Assembly (NCBI GenBank): GCA_963971305.1
Contig: OZ020307.1
Coordinates: 1-64,000 of the forward strand
Length of the DNA: 64,000 nucleotides
Reading direction: 5' to 3'
From: Arcuatula senhousia
Lineage: Eukaryota; Mollusca; Bivalvia; Mytilida; Mytilidae
Part shown: piece after piece, positions 35,174 through 48,705 of the stretch
Numbering within the stretch: position 1 is the first letter of the stretch
How the letters are laid out: each line of letters starts with the position of its first letter
Program-made: the position numbers and the translations under genes
Notes under the pieces: generated by a model
Database searches by the model: none
What the model was told of the DNA's origin: nothing
Seen by the model: only the letters and a program-made list of their open reading frames with translations

Positions 35174-36479
35174 GAGTTGCAAGGTAGTAAAAATACCCTA
35201 ACCCTCTCCGCGGTTAAAGGTTAAGGTTAAGGTTAAAAAGTAACCTTAACCTCAATTTTTTAACCGTAACCGTGGAAAATAAACAGTTTATATCGTTAAG
35301 TTAAAATGAAAACTTAAAGTTGGTCACATAAAAACTTGCAACTGAGTTGCAAGGTAGTATAAATACCCTAACCCTCTCCGCGGTTAAAGGTTAAGGTTAA
35401 GGTTAAAAAGTAACCTTAACCTTAACCTTAACCCTAACTTCATTTTTTCTTTGAAAAACGTGTTTTTCGCTATTCTTTCAAGACTTTTTTATTGAGAAAC
35501 AGAAGGGTCGAAGAAGAAAACCGATTAGTGATTCGTATTAAGTTTTTGGATGAAAAACTCGAAAAAAATTGTTTTGGGAGGGTTGGGGTTACGATTGCCA
35601 TTTTGACAACTTTGCAGACATCCATTGTTGCTCATTTTGGCATGTTCCCGTACTCCAATCGTCACGAAATTTAAAAATTTAAAAAATGCCCGTAGGGGCA
35701 GTATTTTTTAACGGGTATTCCGATGCAAAAAACCGCAACTTTCTGAGATGTGTCGTTTTCGAGTTAGGTGTACCATGAATCTCCGAAAAAGGGAAGAAAC
35801 AAAAAAGGAAAGAAAGAGAAAGGGCAAAAGGAAGGAAAAAATCAGAAGCTAAATTCCAAAAAAAAAAACAAAAAAAAAAAACAAATCCACGCGCATACTT
35901 TTACTTACGGGCAAAGTTGCGCAGAAATGATAATATGACGTGATAATGATGTGGAAAGAGGAGTGGTGGGAATGGGCCATGATGATGTGATTGGATGACA
36001 AGGCTCCATCTGCAAGTACTTCTATACCAGTCAATGGATCTTGATGAAACTTTCACACATTCTTGGTAATAGACCACAGATGTCTAAATATCATGTTTAA
36101 ACAGCAGTCAAAGAACGGGGTAAGTATGTTTCAAACTTAGACTTTATTAAATGAGATCCTAGCCCTAACCCTAACCCTAACCTAACCCTAACCCTAGTAA
36201 TTATCTGTTAAATTGAAGATTTATGTGATGCGAGTATTATTAAGTCGTAATATAAACTTACAGATTATTCCATAAAAACTTGCAACTGAGTTGCAAGGTA
36301 GTAAAAATACCCTAACCCTCTCCGCGGTTAAAGGTTAAGGTTAAGGTTAAAAAGTAACCTTGACCTCAATTTTTTAACCGTAACCGTGGAAAATAAACAG
36401 TTTATATCGTTAAGTTAAAATGAAAACTTAAAGTTGGTCACATAAAAACTTGCAACTGAGTTGCAAGGTAGTATAAATA
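35174..36479 (+). repeat. Satellite A' (A subfamily): 1.2 copies of a ~1115-bp unit
   Basis: The unit starts at 35174 and the next at 36288, which stops at its TATAAATA-CCCTAACCCT seed (~36479). It differs from A by CTTTCAAGACTT for TTTAAAGATTT, GCAGACATCC for GCACACATCC, GCGAGTATT for GCTACTATT, and a core hairpin with a shortened left arm preceded by an extra ATTTAAAA. The left end is inside the CTTGCAACTGAGTTGCAAG palindrome. Confidence 0.94.
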
Positions 36480-36677
36480 CCCTAACCCTAACCCTAACCC
36501 TAACCCTAACCCTAACCCTAACCCTTAACCCTAACCCTTCACCTTCTAACCCTAACCTTCTAACCCTAACCCTAACCCTTAACCCTAACCCTAACCCTTA
36601 ACCCTAACCCTGACCATAAAACTGACCCTAACCCTAACCCCGACCCTAACCCTAACCCTTAACCCTAACCCTAACCC
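36480..36677 (+). repeat. Interstitial telomeric tract 4 (perfect, then degenerate)
   Basis: It starts as perfect CCCTAA from the A' seed, then becomes irregular (CCTTCTAACCC, CCCTGACCATAAAACTGACC, CCCCGACCC). The irregular part is the normal leader of E: it recurs at ~39780-39923, 48781-48950 and 52207-52355. The join between new telomeric repeats and old E leader therefore lies inside this tract, near 36525-36540. Confidence 0.92.
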
Positions 36678-39600
36678 TTTTTTCTGAAAAAGTGTGTTTT
36701 TCGCGTATTTTTCTACAGAATTTTTTATCAAGAAACAGGGAGGTCAGGGAAGAAAACCGACGAGTGATTCGTATTAAGTTTTTGGATGAAAAACTCGAAA
36801 AAAATATTTTTGGGAGGGTTGGGGTTACGGTTGCCATGTTGACCACTTTGCAGATATCAATTTGTGCTCATTTGGGCATGTTCCCGTACTCTTATCGTCA
36901 CGAAATTGAAAAATCAGCCCCATAGGGGCAGTACTTTTTAACGGGCAACCCGATGCAAAAAACTGCAAGTCTCTATCTTGTGTCGTTCTCGAGTTAGGTG
37001 TATCATGCGAAATGACGAAAAAACCGATTTTTCAGCTTCAATGCATTGAGTTCATTATGAACAATCTCAAATGTCATGGTTTCCCTGAACTCTACTCTAA
37101 ATAGACTATAGATTTGACCATTTTGACGCTCCTGTTACAAGGCCAGAGAAAGCAGTGACTCGTCAAAAGTGACAGAAAAGTTCAATTCTACAAGCTTCAA
37201 AACCCATATTTCAAGAATAAACCGATCACCCAACTACATGTACCAACCGCCAATTAATTGTAGGTCTTCCCGTAAGTTATCGAAAGTTGAAAAGAACAAA
37301 ATACACATAGGAACAAAAAACAAAAAAAATAGGAACAGGAAAGGGATGATACACCACTGGAAAAGGGGGAGTGGTGGGTAGGGGCAATGATGATGTGATC
37401 GAATGACAAAGGCTCCATCTGCAATTTCTTCTATACCAATCAGTGGATCTTAATGAAACTTTCACACAATGTAGATACAGATGTGCACTTCCTGTCTGTG
37501 CAACAATAGGACCTCATTACATTGAAACACATTTTTGTCTGATTTTTGTTTTAGATTATTCTTTGGTGTTTCAGAACTTGTTCCTGATCCTGAACTTTTC
37601 ATTGTTTGTTGGAAAACACTATACGATTTTAGAAGTGAGTGAGTTGGTGTTTTTACGCCCGTGCAACGCTATATAGGTTATTTACAGGCGATGAACATGA
37701 TAAGAATGATACAATGAACATGAAATGATGATGATAAATGAAATATGGGGATGGGGTGCGAAACAAAGGAACGGTAAATTTTGAAGAACCACAGGAAAAG
37801 GGGGAGAGGTGGGTAGGGGCGGAAAATTTAGCCTATGTGGTGCATGTTTCGCTTATTTGGCCCTGTTTCCTTGCTCCAATCGTCTCGAAAATGAAAAATT
37901 TTTGACGAGCGAGCCAATGCAAAAAAACGCAAGTCTCTAGACAAAGCCGTTGTAGAGTTAGGTGTACCATGGGCATGCAAAATGGCAAAGGCAAATTGTT
38001 CACTTTGAGTGCTTGTATCTCGGTCATCTCTTGGCCGATTTTTAAAATTGAACCATGATTGTAAAGCTAATTGTTCTTTCTCCAGACCTAGTTTAAGAAA
38101 ATAAATGAACACGGTAACTAAGCTTTTTCCTACCTCATTGAACATTGCTAACTTGTACAATGTCTAGACTCGGACCTGGAAGTGATGCAAGTTTGAGGCA
38201 TCATAAATTTCGATCGCCGATAGGTAGCCCGGTTCTGTAAATTGTGTTAAACGGCGCAAGTCGTGTTCTGTTGGACACAGTAAAGGGATTGTACCTCGGT
38301 TGAGCACAGGCGAGACTGGAATTATTTTCTAGGAGCAAGATGTTTGTCTCAATGTGGGCGACTTTTTCGAAAACACTATACGATTTTAGGAGAGCTCATA
38401 CTTTTTTTACATTTTTATTACAGAATATTTACGGCACATGATGCTCAAACAGAAATAAGAGAGACAGTGGTTCATCTGGATGCTGTGCGAGTCAAAAGAA
38501 AGGGGTAAGTAGTTTAAAAACGTAGACTAGCCTTGTGAGCGAATGTAGGTCTAAACACGCAACCAAATCATGTATGGTCTTGCTTAAAAAAGATAAAGGA
38601 AAGATACGGGCCTGAAGACAAGATATAAAAGTAGCAGGCTGAAACACTGAGCCATATATTCCAAGTTGTGATCAATGGAAATGTTCACTATCGATAAAAG
38701 AGACATTTCCGAGTGAGTAAATGTGGGTTGTATCACGGAAGTACAATACAGATTACTTCCCTTTTACCAAACACTATTTTAATACGACCGCAAAACGTTT
38801 TCCTGCAGTCTAAGGAGACAATTTATAAGGATGTTCTTGCCATAAATTATGCTTACATTGTCCAGTGAATGATTTTATAGGAGTACTTTTACCATAAAAA
38901 TGTGTTCGTGTAGTCTTAGGGGTATATTTATATGGATTTTATTGTCCTAGAGTGTGGTTATATATGGGAACTAGTACCCCCAAAAGGTGGCAATATTGTT
39001 TTAAAGGATATTCATAAGGATATAATTGCCATAAACTGTGAGGAAATACATTATATGGTCATTGATACTATCAAATGGGATGATTTTGTCCCAGGAGTAA
39101 AAGAATAAGGGTGAGTGAATGTAGGTCGTAACATCCAACCTAACATATATCATGATTTTCTCCCTTAGAATTGACACAGTTTATATGCATTTGAAGGTAC
39201 CGTTCGTAAAGGGAAACTCGTCAGCATTCAAAAACAGTTTGAATTTTTAAAATCGGTTCAAAAATGACTGAGATAGTAAAAGAATAAGGGTGAGTGAATG
39301 TAGGTCGTAACATCCAACCTAACATGTATCATGATTTTCTCCCTTGGAATTGACACAGTTTATATGCATTTGAAGGTACCGTTCGTAAAGGAAAACTCGT
39401 TAGCATTCAAAAACAGTTTGAATTTTTAAAATCGGTTGAAAAATGACTGAGTTATTGTCTTTTGAAATTTACGTTTCATAGTTATAGAAATATATTATCT
39501 CCCTTTAAAATACGTATGCAAATTAGTTCTACCACTATAATTGTTTCTATACCAAAGACCCACCATATATAGGAACCGATTACTTCATTAAATATCGGCG

Positions 39601-39923
39601 CATGCGCAGTCGAATAAAAGGGTTAGGGTTAGAGTTAATTAAAGAAGTTCCGGCTAACCCTAACTCTAACCCTAACCCTAACCCTTTATTCATACGCCAA
39701 CCATATAACATACCAATAAAATATCAATACATCGGTGGGGTCCCCCTCTATACGATACCTAACCCGATACTTAACCCTAACCCTTCACCTTCTAACCCTA
39801 ACCTTCTAACCCTAACCCTAACCCTTAACCCTAACCCTAACCCTTAACCCTAACCCTGACCATAAAACTGACCCTAACCCTAACCCCGACCCTAACCCTA
39901 ACCCTTAACCCTAACCCTAACCC
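36678..39923 (+). repeat. Repeat unit E, copy 1 (3246 bp)
   Basis: Modules in order: leader TTTTCTGAAAAAGTG; shared core (to ~37005); A-rich stretch near 37315; 'GGCTCCATCTGC' module; SINE-like segment near 37636; second core in which the GGGCCC hairpin is deleted (37885-37910); D-like segment; exon-like segment (~38412-38502); ~1 kb not shared with A, B or D; a 179-bp tandem duplication (39097 and 39276); GCGCATGCGC at 39598; telomeric tail. Relative to E0, E3 and E4 it lacks 168 bp exactly between two copies of ATGAAACTTTCACACAAT. Confidence 0.93.
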
Positions 39924-42823
39924 TTTTTTCTGAAAAAGTGTGTTTTTCGCGTATTTTTCTACAGAATTTTTTATCAAGAAACAGGGAGGTCAGGGAAGAA
40001 AACCGACGAGTGATTCGTATTAAGTTTTTGGATGAAAAACTCGAAAAAAATATTTTTGGGAGGGTTGGGGTTACGGTTGCCATGTTGACCACTTTGCAGA
40101 TATCAATTTGTGCTCATTTGGGCATGTTCCCGTACTCTTATCGTCACGAAATTGAAAAATCAGCCCCATAGGGGCAGTACTTTTTAACGGGCAACCCGAT
40201 GCAAAAAACTGCAAGTCTCTATCTTGTGTCGTTCTCGAGTTAGGTGTATCATGCGAAATGACGAAAAAACCGATTTTTCAGCTTCAATGCATTGAGTTCA
40301 TTATGAACAATCTCAAATGTCATGGTTTCCCTGAACTCTACTCTAAATAGACTATAGATTTGACCATTTTGACGCTCCTGTTACAAGGCCAGAGAAAGCA
40401 GTGACTCGTCAAAAGTGACAGAAAAGTTCAATTCTACAAGCTTCAAAACCCATATTTCAAGAATAAACCGATCACCCAACTACATGTACCAACCGCCAAT
40501 TAATTGTAGGTCTTCCCGTAAGTTATCGAAAGTTGAAAAGAACAAAATACACATAGGAACAAAAAACAAAAAAAAATAGGAACAGGAAAGGGATGATACA
40601 CCACTGGAAAAGGGGGAGTGGTGGGTAGGGGCAATGATGATGTGATCGAATGACAAAGGCTCCATCTGCAATTTCTTCTATACCAATCAGTGGATCTTAA
40701 TGAAACTTTCACACAATGTAGATACAGATGTGCACTTCCTGTCTGTGCAACAATAGGACCTCATTACATTGAAACACATTTTTGTCTGATTTTTGTTTTA
40801 GATTATTCTTTGGTGTTTCAGAACTTGTTCCTGATCCTGAACTTTTCATTGTTTGTTGGAAAACACTATACGATTTTAGAAGTGAGTGAGTTGGTGTTTT
40901 TACGCCCGTGCAACGCTATATAGGTTATTTACAGGCGATGAACATGATAAGAATGATACAATGAACATGAAATGATGATGATAAATGAAATATGGGGATG
41001 GGGTGCGAAACAAAGGAACGGTAAATTTTGAAGAACCACAGGAAAAGGGGGAGAGGTGGGTAGGGGCGGAAAATTTAGCATGTGGTGCATGTTTCGCTTA
41101 TTTGGCCCTGTTTCCTTGCTCCAATCGTCTCGAAAATGAAAAATTTTTGACGAGCGAGCCAATGCAAAAAAACGCAAGTCTCTAGACAAAGCCGTTGTAG
41201 AGTTAGGTGTACCATGGGCATGCAAAATGGCAAAGGCAAATTGTTCACTTTGAGTGCTTGTATCTCGGTCATCTCTTGGCCGATTTTTAAAATTGAACCA
41301 TGATTGTAAAGCTAATTGTTCTTTCTCCAGACCTAGTTTAAGAAAATAAATGAACACGGTAACTAAGCTTTTTCCTACCTCATTGAACATTGCTAACTTG
41401 TACAATGTCTAGACTCGGACCTGGAAGTGATGCAAGTTTGAGGCATCATAAATTTCGATCGCCGATAGGTAGCCCGGTTCTGTAAATTGTGTTAAACGGC
41501 GCAAGTCGTGTTCTGTTGGACACAGTAAAGGGATTGTACCTCGGTTGAGCACAGGCGAGACTGGAATTATTTTCTAGGAGCAAGATGTTTGTCTCAATGT
41601 GGGCGACTTTTTCGAAAACACTATACGATTTTAGGAGAGCTCATACTTTTTTTACATTTTTATTACAGAATATTTACGGCACATGATGCTCAAACAGAAA
41701 TAAGAGAGACAGTGGTTCATCTGGATGCTGTGCGAGTCAAAAGAAAGGGGTAAGTAGTTTAAAAACGTAGACTAGCCTTGTGAGCGAATGTAGGTCTAAA
41801 CACGCAACCAAATCATGTATGGTCTTGCTTAAAAAAGATAAAGGAAAGATACGGGCCTGAAGACAAGATATAAAAGTAGCAGGCTGAAACACTGAGCCAT
41901 ATATTCCAAGTTGTGATCAATGGAAATGTTCACTATCGATAAAAGAGACATTTCCGAGTGAGTAAATGTGGGTTGTATCACGGAAGTACAATACAGATTA
42001 CTTCCCTTTTACCAAACACTATTTTAATACGACCGCAAAACGTTTTCCTGCAGTCTAAGGAGACAATTTATAAGGATGTTCTTGCCATAAATTATGCTTA
42101 CATTGTCCAGTGAATGATTTTATAGGAGTACTTTTACCATAAAAATGTGTTCGTGTAGTCTTAGGGGTATATTTATATGGATTTTATTGTCCTAGAGTGT
42201 GGTTATATATGGGAACTAGTACCCCCAAAAGGTGGCAATATTGTTTTAAAGGATATTCATAAGGATATAATTGCCATAAACTGTGAGGAAATACATTATA
42301 TGGTCATTGATACTATCAAATGGGATGATTTTGTCCCAGGAGTAAAAGAATAAGGGTGAGTGAATGTAGGTCGTAACATCCAACCTAACATATATCATGA
42401 TTTTCTCCCTTAGAATTGACACAGTTTATATGCATTTGAAGGTACCGTTCGTAAAGGGAAACTCGTCAGCATTCAAAAACAGTTTGAATTTTTAAAATCG
42501 GTTGAAAAATGACTGAGTTATTGTCTTTTGAAATTTACGTTTCATAGTTATAGAAATATATTATCTCCCTTTAAAATACGTATGCAAATTAGTTCTACCA
42601 CTATAATTGTTTCTATACCAAAGACCCACCATATATAGGAACCGATTACTTCATTAAATATCGGCGCATGCGCAGTCGAATAAAAGGGTTAGGGTTAGAG
42701 TTAATTAAAGAAGTTCCGGCTAACCCTAACTCTAACCCTAACCCTAACCCTTTATTCATACGCCAACCATATAACATACCAATAAAATATCAATACATCG
42801 GTGGGGTCCCCCTCTATACGATA
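39924..42823 (+). repeat. Repeat unit E, copy 2 (~2.9 kb)
   Basis: A tandem neighbour of E1 and almost identical to it, but with one copy of the 179-bp segment and a shorter tail. It shares the 168-bp deletion with E1. GCGCATGCGC is at 42664-42673. The tail passes into a short CCCTAA tract and D3. Confidence 0.93.
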
Positions 42824-42865
42824 CCTAACCCTAACCCTAACCCCTAACCCTAACCCTAACCCTAA
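42824..42865 (+). repeat. Interstitial telomeric tract 5
   Basis: About 42 bp of CCCTAA with one CCCCTAA, ending CCCTAAGCCGCGG. The junction with D lies within AAGCC, common to both sides (D normally reads TCGAAGCCGCGG), so D is cut inside its CpG island. Confidence 0.95.
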
Positions 42866-45184
42866 GCCGCGGCCGGCCTGCTTGCCCGAGGAACTTGGCG
42901 TCGACGAGAAAACCCAGGCCGCCTGCCTTTTCGCGGAAAAATATATTCCGGCTCGAAGCCGCGGCCGGCCTGCTCGCTCGGGGAACTTGGCTTCGACGCG
43001 AAACCCCCGGCCGCCTGCCTTTTCGCTGACAAATAGACTGAATGGGCTAGGAACAAAACTGATAAGAAATTCGTATTAAGTTTTTTGATGAAAAACTTGA
43101 AAATAATGTTTTTGGAAACATTGGGTCTACCATTGCCATGTTGGCCACGTTGTAGAAACCATTTTTTGCTGATTTGTCCCTGTTCCCTTGCTCCAATCGT
43201 CTCGAAAATTAAAAATTGGCCCCGTAGGGGCAGTAATTTTTTACGGGCGAGCCAATGCAAAAAATCGCAAGTCTCTAGACAAAGCCGTTTTCGAGTTAGG
43301 TGTACCATGGGCATGCAAAATGGCAAAGGTTAATTGTTAACTTTAAATGCTTGTATCTCGGTCATCTCTTGACCGATTTTAAAAATTGAACCATGATTGT
43401 AAAGCCAATTGTTCATTCTCCAGACCTAGTTTAGGTAAAGAAATGAACACGGTAAGTAAGCTTTTTCCTACCTCATTGAACATTGCTAACTTGTACAATG
43501 TCTAGACTCGGACCTGAAAGTGATGCAAGTTTGAGGCATCATAACTTTTGATCGGCGATAGGTAGCCCGGTTCTGTAAATTGTGCTAAACGGCGCAAGTC
43601 GTGTTCTGTCGGTCACAGTAAAGGGATTTGACGTCGGTTGAGTACACACGAGACTGGAATTATTTTCTAGGAACAAGATTTTCCTCTCAATGTAGGCGAT
43701 TTTTTTACCATTTGGGTCCTTGTAGCTTCCAGATCGGAAAAATACCAACGAATTGGCGACAAAATTCGACAAAAACCGCTAGTACAAAGCCTGTTTGATC
43801 AAAAAACAATAGCCTGACTGAAAACAAACGTGCAGCTGAGACAGTGAAAGAGTTATTTACAGGCGGGGCGCACGAAGAATATGTGCAAAAAATCCGAGAA
43901 AAAAAAAAACGAACACAAAAAAGGGACAAAGAGAGAAAAAAAAGAAGAAAAGAGAAGGCAAAAGGAAGAAAAAAAAATCAGTAGCTAATTCAAAAAAAAA
44001 AAAAAAAAAAAAAAAAAAACGGCTGCCTGCTTTCTCGCGGAGAAATGTTTTCTGGCTCGAAGCCGCGGCCGGCCTGCTTGCCCGAGGAACTTGGCGTCGA
44101 CGAGAAAACCCAGGCCGCCTGCCTTTTCGCGGAAAAATATATTCCGGCTCGAAGCCGCGGCCGGCCTGCTCGCTCGGGGAACTTGGCTTCGACGCGAAAC
44201 CCCCGGCCGCCTGCCTTCTCGCTGACAAATAGACTGAATGGGCTAGGAACAAAACTGATAAGAAATTCGTATTAAGTTTTTTGATGAAAAACTTGAAAAT
44301 AATGTTTTTGGAAACATTGGGTCTACCATTGCCATGTTGGCCACGTTGTAGAAACCATTTTTTGCTGATTTGTCCCTGTTCCCTTGCTCCGATCGTCTCG
44401 AAAATTAAAAATTGGCCCCGTAGGGGCAGTAATTTTTTACGGGCGAGCCAATGCAAAAAACCGCAAGTCTCTAGACAAAGCCGTTTTCGAGTTAGGTGTA
44501 CCATGGGCATGCAAAATGGCAAAGGTTAATTGTTAACTTTAAATGCTTGTATCTCGGTCATCTCTTGACCGATTTTAAAAATTGAACCATGATTGTAAAG
44601 CCAATTGTTCATTCTCCAGACCTAGTTTAGGTAAAGAAATACTCACGGTAAGTAAGCTTTTTCCTACCTCATTGAACATTGCTAACTTGTACAATGTCTA
44701 GACTCGGACCTGAAAGTGATGAAAGTTTGAGGCATCATAACTTTTGATCGGCGATAGGTAGCCCGGTTCTGTAAATTGTGCTAAACGGCGCAAGTCGTGT
44801 TCTGTCGGTCACAGTAAAGGGATTTGACGTCGGTTGAGTACACACGAGACTGGAATTATTTTCTAGGAACAAGATTTTCCTCTCAATGTAGGCGATTTTT
44901 TTACCATTTGGGTCCTTGTAGCTTCCAGATCGGAAAAATACCAACGAATTGGCGACAAAATTCGACAAAAACCGCTAGTACAAAGCCTGTTTGATCAAAA
45001 AACAATAGCCTGACTGAAAACAAACGTGCAGCTGAGACAGTGAAACAGTTATTTACAGGCGGGGCGCACGAAGAATATGTGCAAAAAATCCGAGAAAAAA
45101 AAACGAACTCAAAAAAGGGACAAAGAGAGAAAAAAAAGAAGAAAAGAGAAGGCAAAAGGAAGAAAAAAAAATCAGTAGCTAATT

Positions 45185-45224
<40 letters not shown>

Positions 45225-46400
45225 GGCTGCCTGCTTTCTCGCGGAAACATGTTTTCTGGGTCGAAGCCGCGGCCGGCCTGCTTGCCCGAGGAACTTGGCG
45301 TCGACGAGAAAACCCCGGCCGCCTGCCTTCTCGCGGAAAAATATATTCCGGCTCGAAGCCGCGGCCGGCCTGCTCGCGCGGGGAACTTGGCTTCGACGCG
45401 AAACCCCCGGCCGCCTGCCTTCTCGCTGACAAATAGACTGAATGGGCTAGGAACAAAACCGATAAGAGATTCGTATTAAGTTTTTTGATGAAAAACTTGA
45501 AAATAATGTTTTTGGAAACATTGGGTCTACCATTGCCATGTTGGCCACGTTGTCGAAACCATTTTTTGCTGATTTATCCCTGTTCCCTTGCTCCAATCGT
45601 CTCGAAAATTAAAAATTGGCCCCGTAGGGGCATTAATGTTTTACGGGCGAGCCAATGCAAAAAACCGCAAGTCTCTAGACAAAGCCGTTTTCGAGTTAGG
45701 TGTACCATGGGCATGCAAAATGGCAAAGGTTAATTGTTAACTTTAAGTGCTTGTATCTCGGTCATCTCTTGACCGATTTTAAAAATTGAACCATGATTGT
45801 AAAGCCAATTGTTCATTCTCCAGACCTAGTTTAGGTAAAGAAATGAACACGGTAAGTAAGCTTTTTCCTACCTCATTGAACATTGCTAACTTGTACAATG
45901 TCTAGACTCGGACCTGAAAGTGATGCAAGTTTGAGGCATCATAACTTTTGATCGGCGATAGGTATCCCGGTTCTGTAAATTGTGCTAAACGGCGCAAGTC
46001 GTGTTCTGTCGGTCACAGTAAAGGGATTTGACGTCGGTTGAGTACACACGAGACTGGAATTATTTTCTAGGAACAAGATTTTCCTCTCAATGTAGGCGAT
46101 TTTTTTACCATTTGGGTCCTTGTAGCTTCCAGATCGGAAAAATACCAACGAATTGGCGACAAAATTCGACAAAAACCGCTAGTACAAAGCCTGTTTGATC
46201 AAAAAAAAATAGCCTGACTAAAAAAAAACGTGCAGCTGAGACAGTGAAACAGTTATTTACAGGCGGGGCGCACGAAGAATATGTGCAAAAAATCCGAGAA
46301 AAAAAAACGAACACAAAAAAGGGACAAAGAGAGAAAAAAAAAGAAGGAAAGAGAAGGCAAAAGGAAGAAAAAAAATCAGTAGCTAATTCAAAAAAAAAAA
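42864..46400 (+). repeat. Satellite D3: three D units, the first truncated
   Basis: A partial beta unit 42864-44019 lacks the start of the CpG island; full units follow at 44020-45223 (beta) and 45224-46400 (alpha), and F3 joins at the A tract. Local variants include GCTCGCTCGGGG for GCTCGCGCGGGG and ACTGATAAGAAATTC in the first two units. The last unit has AAAAAAAAATAGCC for AAAAAACAATAGCC near 46202. Confidence 0.95.
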
Positions 46401-48673
46401 AATTAAATCAAAAGATGAGACAATTCAATTGAATAAGAAAGGAATAGCTAACTGTAAAGCTTTTAAATTTATTTCCAGGCATGAATTTCGTAGAAATTTA
46501 CTATTAAGGTCTAAGGCAAACTTTTTTGTTTTTTAATTATGCAAACTGGGAAATTTTCACAAGATATGTATACATATTTGACAATGTTCCGTGTAATTAC
46601 TTTTTGCATAAACAAATAAAGGGATTTTTAATTTATCATTTTTCCTTGGTAAACGGCTATAAAACGGACTATAACCCTTTGGCTTTAGTGCCGTGTGGAG
46701 GTCTTAGAAAGCTTCCCCGTGCTTCAGTTGTATGCTCTTATATATTTTCGAGTACTGGATATGCTGGATTTGGCTTCCTTGTTCGAACATTTTGGTTTTG
46801 AGTACTTTTCGTTTTCAATAGTTTTGCGTTTTGGATCTTCCAACGTTTTGATTCAAATGCTACTGATGAGAGGTTACTCCTTGAAATATCGATATATAGC
46901 ATACCCAAATTAACCGTTTATACCCGTTTTGGTATTTGTATTTTGAACTACTGGGCGATAACCACTGCTGGTGGACCAGAGGTCCCCGAGGGTAATCACA
47001 AGCCTGGTCGTCAGACTTGTCTGACACGAATTTACCATTAAATGTCTAATATTTTTGTCGTTGAAATTTCCGATTATTAAATTCAAAATTGTTTAAAACA
47101 CCAGGTTTCTTTCCTTGTAATGCACATGGTCGATATCCTCGGTGCTGGATTTGGCTTCCTTGTTCGAACATTTTGGTTTTGAGTACTTTTCGTTTTCAAT
47201 AGTTTTGGTTTTTGATCTTCCAACGTTTTGATTCAAATGCTACTGATGAGAGGTTACTCCTTGAAATATCGATATATAGCATACCCAAATTAACCGTTTA
47301 TACCCGTTTTGGTATTTGTATTTGGAAAGACGCTGTTTTCATATTTCCAGTTCACTAACTTTTGGCTATCTCTAATACAGTTGATAAATTTACCCCGTTT
47401 AGTCATTGTAATATTTTGGCTTTTGTATTTTGGTTTTATCAAATCTAATATTTTACCGGTCTTCCAATATTTCGATCCCTAGCGTGTCTGATGAAGGTTA
47501 ATCCAGAAAAGCGCTTCACACGCAGTGAAGTTTTGATTGTTTTCATTTAATAAAATCATGTCATAAAATATGTGGATCGTGTCTTTCTGGCACATATTCC
47601 ATATTCTTTCATATTTAATATACAGTATAATCCTATAATCTCATTCAGTATGTATTTTTGTGTATGACCACAAAATATTTACTATCGTATTATGTCTGTA
47701 GACACATTGGTTTTCGGGAGGTAAATCAAGTTGTGGTTTACCAATTAATAACATTTTGTTATAGTGTTTAAAACCACTAAATGAATGTTTGTATTGCATA
47801 TTGGGGTTTCATGGGTAGTACCTCTTAGAAAAGATGGAACAAAATAGATGTATAAACACAACTGCAAATAGAACATTTCATTTCCATCTTATTTTGATTA
47901 ATCTTTTTTGTATTCAGCAATACATTATGTTAACAAAATGTATTTACAGCTTTGATGTATCTTGTACTATTTACTGGATATGAGGGGTCAAAACTGGGAC
48001 ATTTGAAAATAGAATTGTTTATTGATGGTCGGATTTTGAATTGTAGAGGCATCTTTTACACTTGTGCATGTCTATAAAAAAACTGGTGTAAATAAAATCA
48101 ACAGAAAGGCCTTCAAAAGTCCTTTACAGTGCACTTAAAATTTTTCAAATCAGCAAGGCATACCAAAGATATCCAAGGTCAAAGTTTGTCCTTTTTCATA
48201 TAACAAATTATCTCCCTTTGATATAATTTACATTGTTTATGTCCATCAATAAACTGGTGTAAATGGTATCAACAAAAAAGCCTTCAACAGTCCTTTACAG
48301 TGCACTTTAAATTTTTCAAATCGGACAAGGCATACCAAAGATATCCAAGGTCAAAGTTTGCCCTTTTTCATATAACAAATTATCTCCCTTTGATATAATT
48401 ATGCAAATTAATTGTACCACTATTATTGTTTCTATACCAAAGACCTACTATATATAGAAACTGATTACTCTATAATAAAGGGGGACCCTTGATTCCATCA
48501 AATATCGGCGCATGCGCAGTCGATGTAAAGGGTTAGGGTTAGGGTTAATTAAAATAGTTCCGGCTAACCCTGACCCTAACCCTCACCCTAACCCTAACCT
48601 AACTCTATATTCATACGCAACCAAGACGGTTTACCGTTGGCGGAATGTGCAGATGAGGGTTACCCCTAATTAC
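46401..48673 (+). repeat. Repeat unit F, copy 3 (5' end missing ~95 bp)
   Basis: The A tract of D3 passes directly into ATTAAATCAAAAGATGAG, which is position ~24246 of F1, with AATTAAA-type microhomology. The rest is collinear with F1 to the TTACCTAACC tail. GCGCATGCGC is at 48508-48517. Confidence 0.94.
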
Positions 48674-48705
48674 CTAACCCTAACCCTAACCCTAACCCTA
48701 ACCCT
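48674..48705 (+). repeat. Interstitial telomeric tract 6
   Basis: About five CCCTAA repeats linking the F3 tail to the tail portion of an E unit (TATTCATACGCCAACC). E normally has CCCTTTATTCATACGCC, so the right side is cut within an E tail. Confidence 0.93.
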
